From assembly GCA_022393335.1 (NCBI GenBank), contig JAJEKB010001187.1, positions 1 through 64,000 on the forward strand: a stretch of DNA of 64,000 bases, read 5' to 3'. The stretch is from Macrotrachela quadricornifera (taxonomy: Eukaryota; Rotifera; Eurotatoria; Philodinida; Philodinidae). Position 1 is the stretch's first letter, and each line of letters opens with the position of its first letter. The notes beneath the pieces were generated by a model that saw only the letters and a list, made by a program, of their open reading frames with translations, was not told where the DNA came from and searched no databases. The translations under genes and the position numbers were made by a program. Of this stretch, positions 13,855 through 27,531 are shown piece by piece.

Positions 13855-16800
13855 AAATGAAGAAAAAAAAAAAATTTTTTTTTATATGAGTAAATTTTTA
13901 TACTCTCTTATCTCTGTGAACTTTGCTTAAGTTAGAAGCAGTATCTCTACGTGATGTTTTCTCTATGTTTTTAACATTCACACATCTCTCGAGAGACACT
14001 CACCATTTAGCAGTAAATTTATTCTTGACTCGTCCCAATGATCTTTTTTCTTTTTTTCTCTTTTTGTTCTTCTTCTCCTTCTTCTTCTTCTTCTTTTAGT
14101 TGTGTGATTGTGTGTATGTGAATAGTAGAACTAATATCTGAAAGAAGAAGAAGAAAATCAACCATTCTCTTGTGTCGTATTCTTAAGAGTGAGAAAAGAG
14201 AGAGAGAGAGAAAAAAGATATTTCAACCAATGTCTTTGTTAAGTAAAAGGAACATTACGACAAATAGGAAACGAGAGAACGATGAACTTAAGACGAATGA
14301 AAAATCAGTGTATACACACGTGCATCACCTGCTTTATTTCCTTTAACTTAAAGAAGCATCTGCATGTCTATATAGAAATGTAAAGATATCGAATTAAAAA
14401 AGTATATAGCCTCAAGGTTGACAATGTTTTTTTAATATCTTTTATACATTTATACAGCTTAATGATTTGATAGACGACGATGACGACGACGTAATGAATG
14501 TGTCAACATATTGAAAAACGCGTGCCTTTCTTTTGATAGAAGATTTTAAGAGTATACAAATATGTGTTTATTCATCTATTGTAAAACAAAATCAACAAAA
14601 GATTCAATGACGCCATTTAGATATATGAGTAGTAGAGAAACATTGAAATAGTCTGTCAATCGGGCATGATTCGTTGAATATATGATTGTCATGGTCGATA
14701 AAAATAAAAGGTAAAAAAAAAATAAAAGATGATGTGTCTCTTTTTTCTAAAAATAAACGAAATGTCTGACATGTGATCGACGGTCGCGCATTTTTGAACA
14801 TCATCACTAAGGTGAGAAGAGGAGTAGAGATATGACGACGTGTCAAGTGATCGATGTGTTCTCATCTTCACTTATTCATTCTATATAATTCAAACATCTG
14901 TGTCGATATATAAAGTAATCATTGTCGAAATATAGGACAACGATTATTTTTCTCGTTTCTTTTTTTTTCTGCTTTCTATTGTTAAAATAGTTAAATTAGT
15001 ATTATAAAAAAAAAGAAATTTTCTTGTCGTTTAAATATATTTATTCTTTGTACTAATTTTTAGTTTCCTTTTATTCTATCGGCTTAGCAGTAATAATAAC
15101 AACAGTTATAATACAGGAAACGACAAAGTCTCCACTTTTTCTCTCTTTCTCTCTCTTTCGTTCGATAAAGAGTTGTCTTGAGCCAATTATAGAAAAGTAC
15201 TCGCCTCGAGGGTAGCCAACCAACCCACTCAGAAAACATTTTTTTGGTCTATAATAAAAGGATTTGATTGAATCGTTGATGAAGAGGTATACACCTGCAA
15301 TAGTTTTTATATATACATTAGAGAAACAAAAAAAAGAAAAAGAAAAAGAAAAAAAAAACTATCTACACAGCTGGATAGATGAAATCAAGCGTAAATGATA
15401 ATCATTGATCAATTGGTTTATATTAATGTTTTAATGAAAACAAATTTATATAATCTGACAAATAATGATCATTGTATTGCTCAGCTGTGTCCATTCATTT
15501 TACACACTTTTTCTCTTTTGGTACGAATCATTCAAGTTGGTGCGATTTTTCTATTATTACTCCGCCCTTGTCATTGTCATCATTATTTACAGACAATTTG
15601 AAATTTTTTCATTACATCGAATATTCATTTAATTATATTATATATGTGCGTGTATCTCAATGGTGATGAAATCATTCGTCAAAAAAAGAAAAAGTTAATT
15701 CTCTTCTTTCGTGTGAGCAGATGCCAGGGAGTTATGTTTTATCTCAAAGAAAATAATCTTCGATATTGATCTGTAGGTGTATGTCTCGTTCTTTACCTAT
15801 AGATTGAGAACGTGCATTCAAGTGATCAAACACATGTCAACATAATTCTTCTTCTTCTTCTTTTTTTTTTGTTTCTATATACATTTATATGAAGAATGTT
15901 AAAATGATGTATTGTCATGCATTGTTGACTTCTCTCTCTCCCTCTCCCTCTTTTTTTTAAGATAGATTTTATTAGGATAAAATGCTCTTTTTTTTATCAT
16001 CATTTATTCTAGTCTTGCACAAATGTCACTCTATTATTTCCTTTTTCTTCTCTCTTTAACGAAAGAGATATAGCTTATTTCTTTTTTTTGCTCTTTCTCC
16101 ATAGAGAGAAAGAGAGTTTTTGATTAAAAGTAAAAGTTGTCTAATGAACTAGACGAGCAAAAAACACACATATATATAAATACAATAAATGCATAGACCA
16201 AGTGTGAAATACATCCGCATTACTAATGACATCCCACTAGCATACGTTGTGTTTTTTTTTTTTCATATAGAAAAATACATGATAGATCATTCATATAGCT
16301 AGAAAATGCAAATTGAGTCGTTCTTTCAAATGAAGACAAGCGTAACAAATTCAAAATACATGACAAATGGAATGTAAAGGAAGGTGATATTTTCTTCTTC
16401 GATTAAGCAATACTAGACATCCATCTGTCGAGCAATTAAAAAAAAAAAAGAAAAGAAAAGATAAGAATAGGTAACGATCTTCGATACATAGGAATATATG
16501 AATGTATATATACGTGATTAGCAAGTGAAGATGCTATTTAACAATTTTCTCTCACTTATGTGAATATATATATATATCAAAGAACATACGTCGTTCTATT
16601 TTTGACAACAATAAGACTACTGTATCACTCATCATCATGAGGTGTTTGATTGAACATGAACAACAACCGATGCCGCTCACTTTTGCTGCCACTTCAGTAA
16701 ATATGTGTGTGTGTGACATATTCAATATGCACGATAGAAACAAGCAGTAAAGAATTGCATGTATGTGTCGATGTTTAACTTGATTAGACATGCTGTTGTC

Positions 16801-18047
16801 CACTTTGATGTGCTGATTTCTATCATTCATTAAAAAGATCAACCTACCTGTATGTATTAAATGTATAACACGTGTAAAAGATAGTGAACTTTGCATAGAA
16901 GATTTTGTAATCAATCAATTAATCTTCCATCAAATATATTCTTTGATAAGCAATGGATATAAAAAGAAAAAAAGATTTTTTTTTTTCAATGAATATCAAT
17001 GTTAATTAGTGATGAAGAAGATTAACATTTATCTATCTTTAGATGATATGATAAAGAAAAAAAAAGAATTAATTGTATAAAGAATGTTGAATGTTCTTGC
17101 ATAGAATTCGTTTTAAATAATCGAATATTGAAAGATAAGAAATATTATTAGGTTATTTAATAAGATTATTGATTAAGTGTATGAATAGAGAGAATATTCT
17201 TATAGTTGTGCAAAATTTTGAAGTTTTCCTATGGATACATAAGAAAGATCGTCGATACCAAATTCGAAAATATTCTGTTTTACATGCAAAACTCTTCAAT
17301 ATATTCCTTGAATTTTGTTGTTGACTTAGTGAATTATTGATGGACGATCTTTAATATTGAGGTCTTGATTTGAAATGTAAATAATGAGATCCATTTTTTT
17401 TCAATAATAAATTAATTTTTTTACATATTAATGCGCAGGATTTATTTTTTTCTCCAATGAGCTCATTAAATTTTTGTATAATTAAAAAAAATAAAAATTT
17501 CAATCACCTAGGCGTCTATAATGAAATTTTATGCTAAAAATCATATTTTTTTAAAGGTTTCATACGTCTACATTTTATTCGGTTGATTCCGTATGAGAAA
17601 AAAAAAGAAATCAGTTGTTTATTATTGAATTTTTCTTTTTATATGAATAAAAAAAAGGTAGAGGACAGATCGTTTTTATTTCTAATAAGAAAATGCTAGA
17701 CAAAAAAAAAATTAATAATATGATTTGACTATTTAGTTAACCTTGCTAGAACATTACGAGTAATTATTAATCTTTACTTATTCTAATTAATACCTAAGGG
17801 CGTTATGTTTTTTATACTTCCATTGAAAATAAATGCTTAAAATATTTGTATACATATGTTTTACCTATATTATAAGCTGATCAAGCATTGACATAATAGA
17901 GAAAAAAAATTCGTCTAAGTTATTAAAATAACATCTACAAATTCGAGTGTTTGCATTGCCTTCTTACCTTGTCTCACCCTACCTGTCATTCATTTTCTTT
18001 TCTTTTCGTTCGAAGACAGATTATTAAGAAATCAACATAGAAAAAAA
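13855..18047. other. 4.2 kb non-coding region upstream of the prospero gene
   Basis: It lies between two divergent start codons (prospero on minus, HEAT-like gene on plus). It contains CT/GA tracts (about 14191-14210, 15139-15160, 15928-15952), AG-rich A tracts near 15325-15360 and short AT repeats (16565-16580). Small ORFs are present but have no domain, exon structure or composition bias. Its size next to a developmental regulator would suit cis-regulatory elements, which I cannot identify individually. Confidence 0.45.
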
Positions 18048-21000
18048 ATGATCCATCCGAGGATCTCTTCACGTTCATGTAGTCCACAACGAAAAAAAAG
18101 ACAAACAAGTAGTGGCAAGTAAGATACAGATGCAATCATTTTAATTTTTTATTCAATTATATTTATTTCTCTTTCTAGAAGTTTGCTTACATCCGCAAAA
18201 TTAAAACAACAAGATGAAGAAATAATAGCAATAGGTTTGTTTAATTAAATTATTGATATTTATTTTATTATTTTGATCTTTTCATTAATAGAAGATCCAG
18301 TTCCTGTACGTTATTCTGATTTATATAAACGTGAAAAAGCTCAAGTTGAAATGGGTTATATGTTTAAAAAGAAAAAGACATATCCAGTTGCACCTGATGG
18401 TAATAAAATATATAATTAATAATAAAAGATTTTAAGTAAAATCTTTAGGTTTAATACCTAATTCAAGTCTTCGTAAAATATTCAAAAAAAAAGAAATTAA
18501 ATCTATTGAACCAAAAGCATTCAAAATACGAATGGTATAAATTAATCTTTATTTTTATTTATTCGCCTAGATTTCTTTCTTTTTTTTTTATTACAGGATA
18601 TACTCGATAATCTACAGGTATGAATATATTTGTTCTCAACTTTTGATTATTTTTCTTTTCGGGCGTTTTCTTTTTTTAACTTATATCTATTGACAAAAAA
18701 AAATAATATTTTGGTTATTAAACAAAGTTATAGATGATGACGTATAAACAAGATTTAAAAGGATTCTATCAGATGTTTATATTATATTTTAGAATAAAGA
18801 TAATAAAAATCTCAATTGGCAAGATGATGATGATGAATGGACAGAATTGAGTGATCTGGATGCTACATCAGTATCAGCTAGTGTTAAAAAATCAAAAGGT
18901 TTAATTATCTAGTTTATTTATTATTATATTTAATTAACTTTTTTTGTTTTTGTGATATTATTAGAAACACTTGTTTCACGTCAAAAAGTGAGTTTTATTA
19001 AAAACAATTGATTTTTATTTATTTATTAGTATAGTTTAATGATAATATTTTCTTAGAAGATATTAATATAAATTTTCATACTAAATACTTTTAGAATAAA
19101 ATACCAAATTTATTTCAACAAATGCAAAATGAACCTTGGTGGAAACAAGCAAAAGAAGAAAAACCTAATCTTAATTCAATATTACTTTATTTAATTGAAA
19201 TTCTTAAATTAAAACAAATTGATTCATATGAATCAGCATGTTATTATATTGTTGAAATATTTCGGTAAGAAATTTGATATATTTGTTTTTTATTCATATT
19301 GTTCTTTTTTCAAGAACTTATGGTATTGAACCAACAATTGTTAATCAAATTCTTGATATACTTTTAAATTATTTAATAAAAAATCAAAATGATCCTTTAA
19401 ATATTTATTCAATTCGTACAATTGCACAATTTATGATGGAACGAAAAGATATTATTATTCGATTATTTGAATATGCACTTCAAAATCAATCAGTAAGAAA
19501 AAAATAAAATATTAAAAATAAGACTTATGTTGTATTTAGAATGATAATATCCGACAAGAAGTAAATAATGGAATTAAATTCATTACTGATGTCAATAGTA
19601 CAGATGATATTGATTTAGTTTTTGATAATATATCTCATGTTTATGTATGTAGATATATTTTTTTTGTGTTAATAGATAAATTAAACTTTTTTTTCTTCTT
19701 AATGAAGGATACTCCGGATGATGATTTTTCATTAAAAATGATTATAAAAGAAATTAAAAATAAGAATAAAATCGCGGTATCCGATGCTAACAATGGAGAA
19801 GAAGGAAATAATGAAGTTCATCCATTATTAAAAAAGATTTCTGAAGAACGATGGTTTCCCAAGGGAAATCATCCAATTACTCTTGATTATGTACTGAATG
19901 CTATTATAGAAAAATTACTAAATACAACAAAAACAATGCTTAAAACATTAACTACACATCTTATTCAACTACATCGGTAAAGATTCAATATTTTAAACTC
20001 AGCTTACTTATATTTAATCAGATTGAACAAAACAAATATCGTTTCCGATTTATTTTTCTTTATCATAATTTCAATAATACATTACTGTTGAGGAGGAAAC
20101 AGCAAGTGATACACATGGTCTTGCAGATTGACTTGAGTTCAATGTTATTTAAAAGTCCTTTTTTCCTTATAACTTAATTACGTTATTTTAACATGAGAAA
20201 CTTGTATGCATAGTATCGATCTGATAGATAGTCTTTGGAAATCTTAATAAATAAATCTATGTGTGGCTTGGATTTCATTTTTGACTAAAGCTTACTTTTT
20301 CCGTCTAAAACCAACTTTTTGATACAATGGATAAGATTTTCAATTAACTTTCCAACATTAAAATTCAACATATCGATTACAAATTCATCTTGAAATTTAT
20401 TGCGTCAGCTTCTTCTCTATAAAAATAAAAATATTTTCTCTTTCTAGTACTCTTGGTTATCAAAATGAACAATTTGATCGAGTTTCAAATGCTTTAATAT
20501 CACTTTTATCAAATAATGATGCTGATTATCGATTAATTGCTGCAACAAATCTTGGTAATCTTGCTAAAGAAACAAAAACTATCGATATAGCATTATTAAA
20601 TTCATTTATAAATGATGCTCGAGTATGTTTTCTCTTTTCTTTCTGTTGTTTTGTTTTCATTAAATGTTTTCCTGTTAGATTCTTGTTCGAACTGAATGTT
20701 GTGATACATTAAAAAAATTAACTGGTATTATGTCTGATACTGTATTAAAAGATTGTGCTGATGATATTTCATATTTACAAGTAAATAATCTGAAATTATT
20801 TATTAGATTATTATTGGATCTTTTTTAAATAGACTTTATCAGAAGATAATTTTAGTCTTCAAAATTATTTAAATGAAAAAAATCATTCATCACCAATACC
20901 AACAAAAGAAGAAAAAGAAGAGGAGAATATTGAAATAAATGAAATAGAACAAAATGAAAATATTGATCAAATAGAAAAAAATGAAGATATTCCTTCTATA

Positions 21001-24000
21001 ATTCAATCTCGTTTAAATTCTCCTCAAATTATTGAACAATCAGAAAATTTTGATAATATTTCATTAATAACACAATCGGAATCGAATCAACTTAATGCTA
21101 CACCAAGTTTAACTTCATCAATGACACCTATTCAACCAACAATTCGAATTGAAATAAATGAAAAACCAAATCCTATTACATCTCATATACCAAAATCTCC
21201 AATTCCACCAATTCGACAAAAAAATCAATCAATTTCTTCAACATCAGATCAAATAAATAAAAAAAAGTATTTCCTATAATTTATTTTTTCTTCATCTATT
21301 TTTCATTCATTTTTTAAGTAGTTCATCATTATTACCAAATAATACAAACATGTGGGATTCATATGCACAACAAAATAGTATTAAAAAAAAATTTTTAAAT
21401 CTAATATTTATCTTTTATTTCTTTTTAAGAAATAATTCAACAAAATGAACATAAAGATTCTCCATTGAATTTTCCTCCTGTATCACAAATAAAACTTATT
21501 CAACAAGAACAAATTATTGATCCAATTAAAACAATTCTTGATGAACATAAACAAACTATTGGTTATTATCGTATGTTACCAAATCGTCCTTTACTTATTC
21601 CACATAAAATTTCTATGGATAATATTTTTTCTGATCAATCACATATTATTATTAATCAACATTCATCACAATCATCAATATATCCAACAAATACAATGAG
21701 TTTATCAGATTTAAATCATAATCAAAATCATTTAAATCAAGTAGAATTTGTTCAATTACTTTCATCACTTGTTGTTCGTGCCGTACAAATACATAGACAA
21801 CATGAAAAATTTATTCCAAGTTCATCTTCAACAAGTTTTACAAATGTATTAAATATTGCACCTATGCAAATATATTCATCATCATCATCAAATATAAATT
21901 CTCAAACAAAATTACCACCTATTGTACATCAACAACCAACATCACAACAATTTGCACGTATTCAATCGAATGTTCAAGCTACAGCAATGAGAGAAGGTAT
22001 AGAATTTTTAGCAAATATTAGAAAAAACAAGCAAAATAGAACATAGTATAAACGAGAAATTGGTTGTAAGGGAATAATTTCCTTGAAAAACTCTATCAGA
22101 TTTGAACTTTTAATAGAATCTATTAACTCGAGATTCAACTGATTCCATCATAGAATTGCTTATGACAACCCAAGGGCAGATAGTATAATAAGACTCTAAA
22201 TACAGTTTGAAACCAATATATGAAGGGTTCTATCCAAGATAGGGATAGCAAGACTAGTGACGATGATGATTTTAGGAAATCTGTAGAAGTTACAATTGAG
22301 CCTTTTATGTCCCGTTCTACCATCCGATAGTATCATAGTGTAACATTCACATGTTCCTTTGTTCTGTTACACGCATGATATGATGGAAATCGTTTTCTCC
22401 TTTTAATATATTCGAATGCAAAGAGTACAATGTTAGCTTATGCATAGTAACATGTTTTGAACCCTATCACACTTTATAACACATTTAATAAAAATTATAT
22501 GGTAAAGAGCACACGTCGCTGACTCACGAGCTTCTCAGCGGTTGAAAGAACTGCTTTTTCTTTCAGACACAAAAGCTTTTTATATACTGTTATGGAAACT
22601 ACTTTTCCTCTAGATATGGATACGCTTTTCACCTAAAAAAAGCCCCATAGCGAAAGAGTTAAAATTTCGATTCAATTTATTATATACATTATGTCAGGGA
22701 TCGATAGGGGATGTTTCTCTCGAGATAATACAATGTTGATTGCAGAAAGACTTTTTAACAGAAAAGATCCTTATAAATATAAGACTAATCAATCTTTAAA
22801 TACAAATAACAACTTATATAAACAACACATTGATAAATCTTGATAGAGAAAGCTCTATGAAGATATTTTCATTGATAAAAGATTCGCACAAGACTTTCTC
22901 TATAGTATTTTTAATCTCTTCGAGTTTAAAACCTTTAACTCATTGATAGTATTTTTATTTATATCAACTTTCTTAGGTATCAGTGTTCACAAAGCTCAAA
23001 ATATGGAAAATGTATTATCAAATCTTTTGAAACCTAATCGAGAACATATAAAACCAACAATGATTCCATCTTCAATACCACATTCTTCGATTTCTAAACA
23101 AACCGATATAACACATGCTTGGCTTCTTGTTCAATGTATATATTCATTTTTTTTTTTATAAAAATAAAAATTCTATTTTTCAATTTTTAGTATTAAAATC
23201 CCAAGGAACATTGAATTCTGAAAATTATCTTCAAAGAATAGTTCAATCTTATCCAAAATTTATTCCATTACTTAATACAAAAATACCACAAAATCTTATT
23301 TCTACAATTTGGAATGATCCAGTTATGAAACAAATTGCATCCATATTTAGTGATAGAAATGTAAGACTTTATTAAAAGTTTTTCAAATTATAGTTTAACT
23401 TTAAATTTAGGATGAACCAGTTGTTGAAAACCGACCAATTAAACAAAGGTAAAAAAATTTTCTTTTTTTTTTTAAATAATAATATTATTAGTTTGAAATT
23501 TAGTGATATAAAATCATCGGTACCAATCATGGATAATGAACAGCCATTAAATAATTTTGATTATTCAACATTAATGCATCGTAATGATTATAAAAAGAAA
23601 TTTTTACCACCTATTCATGGTTCAAAAATGTAGGAAATGACTTTTTTGATAATTAATTAGTTTTTGTTTGTAGAAATCATCCACGACATGTTCTTAAATT
23701 TGGTTTTCGAGAACTTGAAGTGGATTCACCAGAATCATCAAATAATTCATCACGTGACGAAAGTCGATCAAGATCACGTAAACGTCGAGTTTATATACAT
23801 CTTATGGTCAGTTATTTATTCTATAGATATATATGTATTTTATTTTCGTTTAAATTTTAGATACCTACACCTGAAACAACAGTATGAAAATGAAAATTAA
23901 ATTTCGAATGATTATTCTTTTTATTTTTAGTCTGATCGACATGAAAATGTTAAAAATCACTTACGACAAATAATGAAAAATGATTATCAAACACCTTCAT

Positions 24001-24038
24001 ATATGCCTATTGTAGCACGACCACCTATGTGTCATTAA
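18048..24038 (+). CDS. HEAT/armadillo-like repeat protein, function unknown
   Basis: Modelled as 23 exons: 18048-18118, 18179-18234, 18292-18399, 18449-18534, 18597-18617, 18793-18898, 18965-18987, 19095-19264, 19315-19492, 19540-19644, 19708-19976, 20448-20622, 20679-20780, 20833-21266, 21319-21377, 21430-21996, 22977-23135, 23191-23360, 23411-23448, 23504-23629, 23674-23806, 23861-23881, 23931-24038. These give 3285 nt and 1094 aa in frame. The middle (exons 8-13) is helical and repetitive, including ...DADYRLIAATNLGNLAKET, typical of HEAT/ARM repeats. It is followed by an acidic Glu/Asn linker and Ser/Gln-rich regions. HEATR4-like is a guess only. Exon 16 reads on for 16 codons to a stop at 22044-22046 if the 980 bp intron is retained. 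The 5' exons are basic and the start has no recognisable domain; the ATG follows catag and an A tract. Two genes instead of one cannot be excluded, since exons 17-23 depend on the long intron, but they have no start of their own. Confidence 0.7.
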
Positions 24039-25766
24039 TGTTTTCATGAAAATATTTATTTTTATTTTTATTGCGTTGTGTAATTTATTCATGCTGAATT
24101 TATTGTCAAATTTTTTAATAATAAAACAATAAAACTATTTAATAGTTTTTTTTTCTTTAAATAGAATTATTAATGGGAACTCAGAGAATCTCGTGTAGAA
24201 TCAAATTCGCAATGATTCAATAGATTTAAGTTTATGCTATTCGATGACTAGCAGTGATTGATAATGATAAAGAAAAAGTTGATTGGGTATCATTACTGCG
24301 TATAAAGATAAAACAAACGTTTCTGCGATCGTGTTGAGTTAAAATTTTATTATTTTGTTTGAGCTCCACTGAAAAAAACATTTTACTTTTTATAAGATAT
24401 CATCTAATGTAGGGTCTATTGAATTAAAATTTTTTGAATCTGGATCCAATCAGTATTGATAGTATTCTCAAGAAAATTTTTTAATCCGACCTTGATAGTC
24501 ATATCTTTAATTGTTTATATTCAGCAATTAAAACATTTCTCTGAGAATGACAGGCGCTAACTCCTCATATCTATCAATTATCACTGATTATTGAAAAGTT
24601 CAAAGTGAAATCCATTAAATCATTCAATTTAGGACGAATTTGTTTGTTCCATCGTTCAAAAAATTCGTAATATTCAATGATGCTTTTAGCAAACAATTGA
24701 AACATACTATTAAAACTACATGCCATTCAGGTTTCATTCGACTACGAAATACATTGTGAAGATACAGATATTGATAAATGAAGAACTGAGAACTTCGCAA
24801 AGTAATTCATTATCTATGTTTAAAGAAGAAGTGACATCTAAATTTTCTTGTTACACGAGTTTTTTATTTTTTAACTTTTTTTCACTCACTGGTCGAATTC
24901 TGGTTATTGACCTGGTGAAACTATTGTAGTCCGACCTAGTCTAATCTCAATAATTTCTGTCAGATTCAATCGTATCACTATACCTTTCATGGATTCTTTC
25001 GAATTTCGCCAGAATTCGATCAAATTCAAAGAGAAATTCGATGGCAGCGTTCCTTGTTGTGCCTTTTTCCGCTAATCTAACATTGACTGTCATATTCCGT
25101 CGCTGAGCTATATGAAAGGTAAACATTTTCATTCCATTTATATGCCCATTTTTTCTGACTTTTTATTGTTAGATTGATAGTTTTATTTTTTAGAATATAT
25201 GTAAATTCATTAACAGATTGTTTCCGAAGTGGTTGTATCATTAATTCATAATGTGTTTTCAAAATTGAAACAAATTAAAGTGGTTTATTGAAAACAGCTA
25301 GCTCATTACATGAATAAGTACGACTTTTGTCAGATCTACAGTTAGTAGTTGATGTTAGATGGGAGGACATTTGTTCAAGTTTATCAAATATATGAGAATT
25401 ATCTATAGCAGCAGCTTATTCCAAATAACGGTAGATGTAAATTGTGATCTTCCTTTTAGAAAAACTGATTGAATGATATTTTTATATGGAAAATCTTTTT
25501 TTCAGTACTCTTTTACTAAATCATCAGAGAGCGACATCATTTATGTCCCTCAACGTGAAGTTCAGATTGATCGAAGAACGAATCACAAGTATACATGCAT
25601 AACAACATTCTAACTTTCTTTCTTATCAGTTCATTTCATTTTTTATTTACTTTCTATTGGTGTTACATGTTACGGTCGAATAATTGTATGTAACTATGTA
25701 TATATAACATTTTACTTTCAGATTTTAAGCATAGTTTTTCTTTTATTTGTATTGATATAATCAATC
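24039..25766. other. Intergenic stretch, no gene seen
   Basis: The HEAT-like gene is followed by polyadenylation-like words (aataaaacaataaaac, about 24118-24134). Overlapping short ORFs on both strands (24720-25262) lack domains and splice context. A CT-rich run and an acceptor-like ttcag precede the ACBP start. Confidence 0.45.
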
Positions 25767-26089
25767 ATGTCGAAAGCTGAATTTGATAAAGCTGCTGATG
25801 AAGTCAAAAATTTAAGCAAAAAACCATCTGATGATGAATTACTCAAACTTTATGGTCTTTTTAAACGTAAGTTCAAAAAGACGTGATCAAAGAAAAAATA
25901 ATATCATTTTTTTTCTCTTATTCACTTACAGAAGCAACTGTTGGTGATAACAATACAGAAAAACCAGGCATGTTTGATCTTAAAGGCAAATACAAATGGG
26001 ATGCTTGGACTGCCAATAAAGGCAAAAGCACAGAAAATTCTCAAAAAGAATATATTGCTTTAGTTCAAGAACTCAAAGCCAAACAATAA
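25767..26089 (+). CDS. DBI: Acyl-CoA-binding protein (ACBP/DBI)
   Basis: Small cytosolic carrier that binds long-chain acyl-CoA esters and buffers them for lipid metabolism. Two exons, 25767-25866 and 25932-26089, join in frame to give 85 aa, the usual length of single-domain ACBP. The family pattern is clear: N-terminal S-K-A-E-F-D-K-A helix, [17 protein letters not shown], then [15 protein letters not shown], including the Tyr and Lys residues used for acyl-CoA binding. The intron falls inside the LYGLFKQ motif. The first ATG of the ORF is used. A polyadenylation signal aataaa follows at 26157-26162. Confidence 0.97.
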
Positions 26090-26156
26090 AGTTCAATGAA
26101 CAAAAAAAAATAAAAACTTAGTTTTTATAACTATCACTTGATTTTTAATTTGTCTC

Positions 26157-26162
26157 AATAAA
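26157..26162 (+). promoter_or_regulatory. Polyadenylation signal of the ACBP gene
   Basis: Canonical aataaa 68 bp after the stop codon, followed by a T-rich tract as expected for a downstream element. Confidence 0.6.
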
Positions 26163-26425
26163 AGATCTTTTTTTTCTACAAGAATATTATTTTTTTTATT
26201 CTATGCAAAATCATTCGCTTGATAAATATGCACATCTAACAAATGAAATATTATACATTAACAAGGAGTAATTAGTTGCTATTATATATTGACTAGAGAT
26301 TAATTCAGTGAATTTAATAGATATGTTGCAAATGTATGTCGTTAATATGACTTTTCAATTACTAAATTGATGTTTTTGTTTAATTTATACTATTTTTCTA
26401 TTCAGTCTTATAAAGAGATTACGTA

Positions 26426-27531
26426 GGGCACTAGAAAAGTTTCTTCGTCCGGTTTTTCTAAAAGTTTCTTGTTATGATGCTTAGACATATTTAGGATTAT
26501 GTGCAAAATTTCAGACTTTTAAGTCTTATACTTTGCTGTAATCTATTATTTCTTTGACTTGAGTAACATGCCATTTTCTACACGCCACATAACGGATGAG
26601 TTATATTAAATGACAGAACTTTGAATTTCATATTTTGATTCTTAAAAACAAAATATAGCAGAAGATACAGCATGAAAAGCTCTACAATCTACAATATAAA
26701 GTTTATGTTAATTGGGTACTTTTTCTTTCAAAATAAACAGTATTCTGAGTGACTAATTATCGACGTTGCGACAGATATTTCGGAGAATTTTGAGTTTATT
26801 TTCAAAATAAAAAGTACGCAATTAAAGTAAAACTGTTATTTGCCAATTGGAGAGCTTTTCACGCTGCATCTTTCGTCATGTTCTGTTTTTTTTAAAGAAA
26901 ACGTATTGGGTGACAAAATGATGTAATACGAAAAAAGGAAGTCTTCGTTTGTGTAAAATTTTTGCATTCTAGAAAATTTTTCTCTCACAATTTTGTTTTT
27001 TCTTAAGAACAAAAGTTACATGTATATTATAAACCGTTCTTTGTAACTCGTAGAGTTTTTCGCGCTGCATCTTGTGGTGTATTCCATTTTTTAAAAATAA
27101 AACGTATTAGGTGATAAACAAGTAAAAATCACGTTGGTCACATACAAAAAAAATATTTTTTTGCAACATCGAATTTTGATCTTTCAGAATTTTGTCGATT
27201 TTCAAAATAAATAAACGCAACTGTAAGATAAGCTGTCTTTTGCAATTTGTAGAGCTTTTCATGCTACATCTTTTGGTATATTTTGATATTTTAATAAAAC
27301 GTATTTAGAAATCATAAAATGAAATATAAAGTTCTCCTATTAATGACGGGTTACCCGTTAGCAGATCACGTGCACCTACCATAAAAGCAATGATGGATCA
27401 CAGCGAAGTACAAGACTTAGAAGTCTGAAACTTTGCACATAATCCTAAATATACCTAAGCATTATAACAAAATAATTAAACTTAAACTGCGGCTTTTAGA
27501 AGAGTCAGGCAAAGAAACTTTCCTAGTGCCC
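26426..27531. mobile_element. Non-autonomous DNA transposon with ~130 bp terminal inverted repeats
   Basis: The left end (from gggcactagaaaagtttctt) and right end (to ...aagaaactttcctagtgccc) are inverted copies for about 130 bp. Both arms contain tatttaggattatgtgcaaa and a tttcagactt(t/c)taagtctt block. The 1.1 kb element has no long ORF. The middle carries three diverged ~200 bp direct repeats (separate entry). I cannot see a clear target-site duplication, so its superfamily is open. Confidence 0.75.
26656..27330. repeat. ~200 bp direct repeats inside the 26426-27531 element
   Basis: A block reading roughly gtagagcttttc(a/g)cgctgcatctt, followed by an acgtatt(g/a)ggtgat(a)aa segment, occurs at about 26848, 27049 and 27249. 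Spacing is therefore close to 200 bp. An inverted copy (gatacagcatgaaaagctct) lies at about 26662-26685. Similarity between units is visible but diverged. Confidence 0.6.

Noticed and set aside
24720..25262. Short ORFs on both strands between the HEAT-like and ACBP genes
   Set aside because: No recognisable motif and mutually overlapping; no supporting exon structure.
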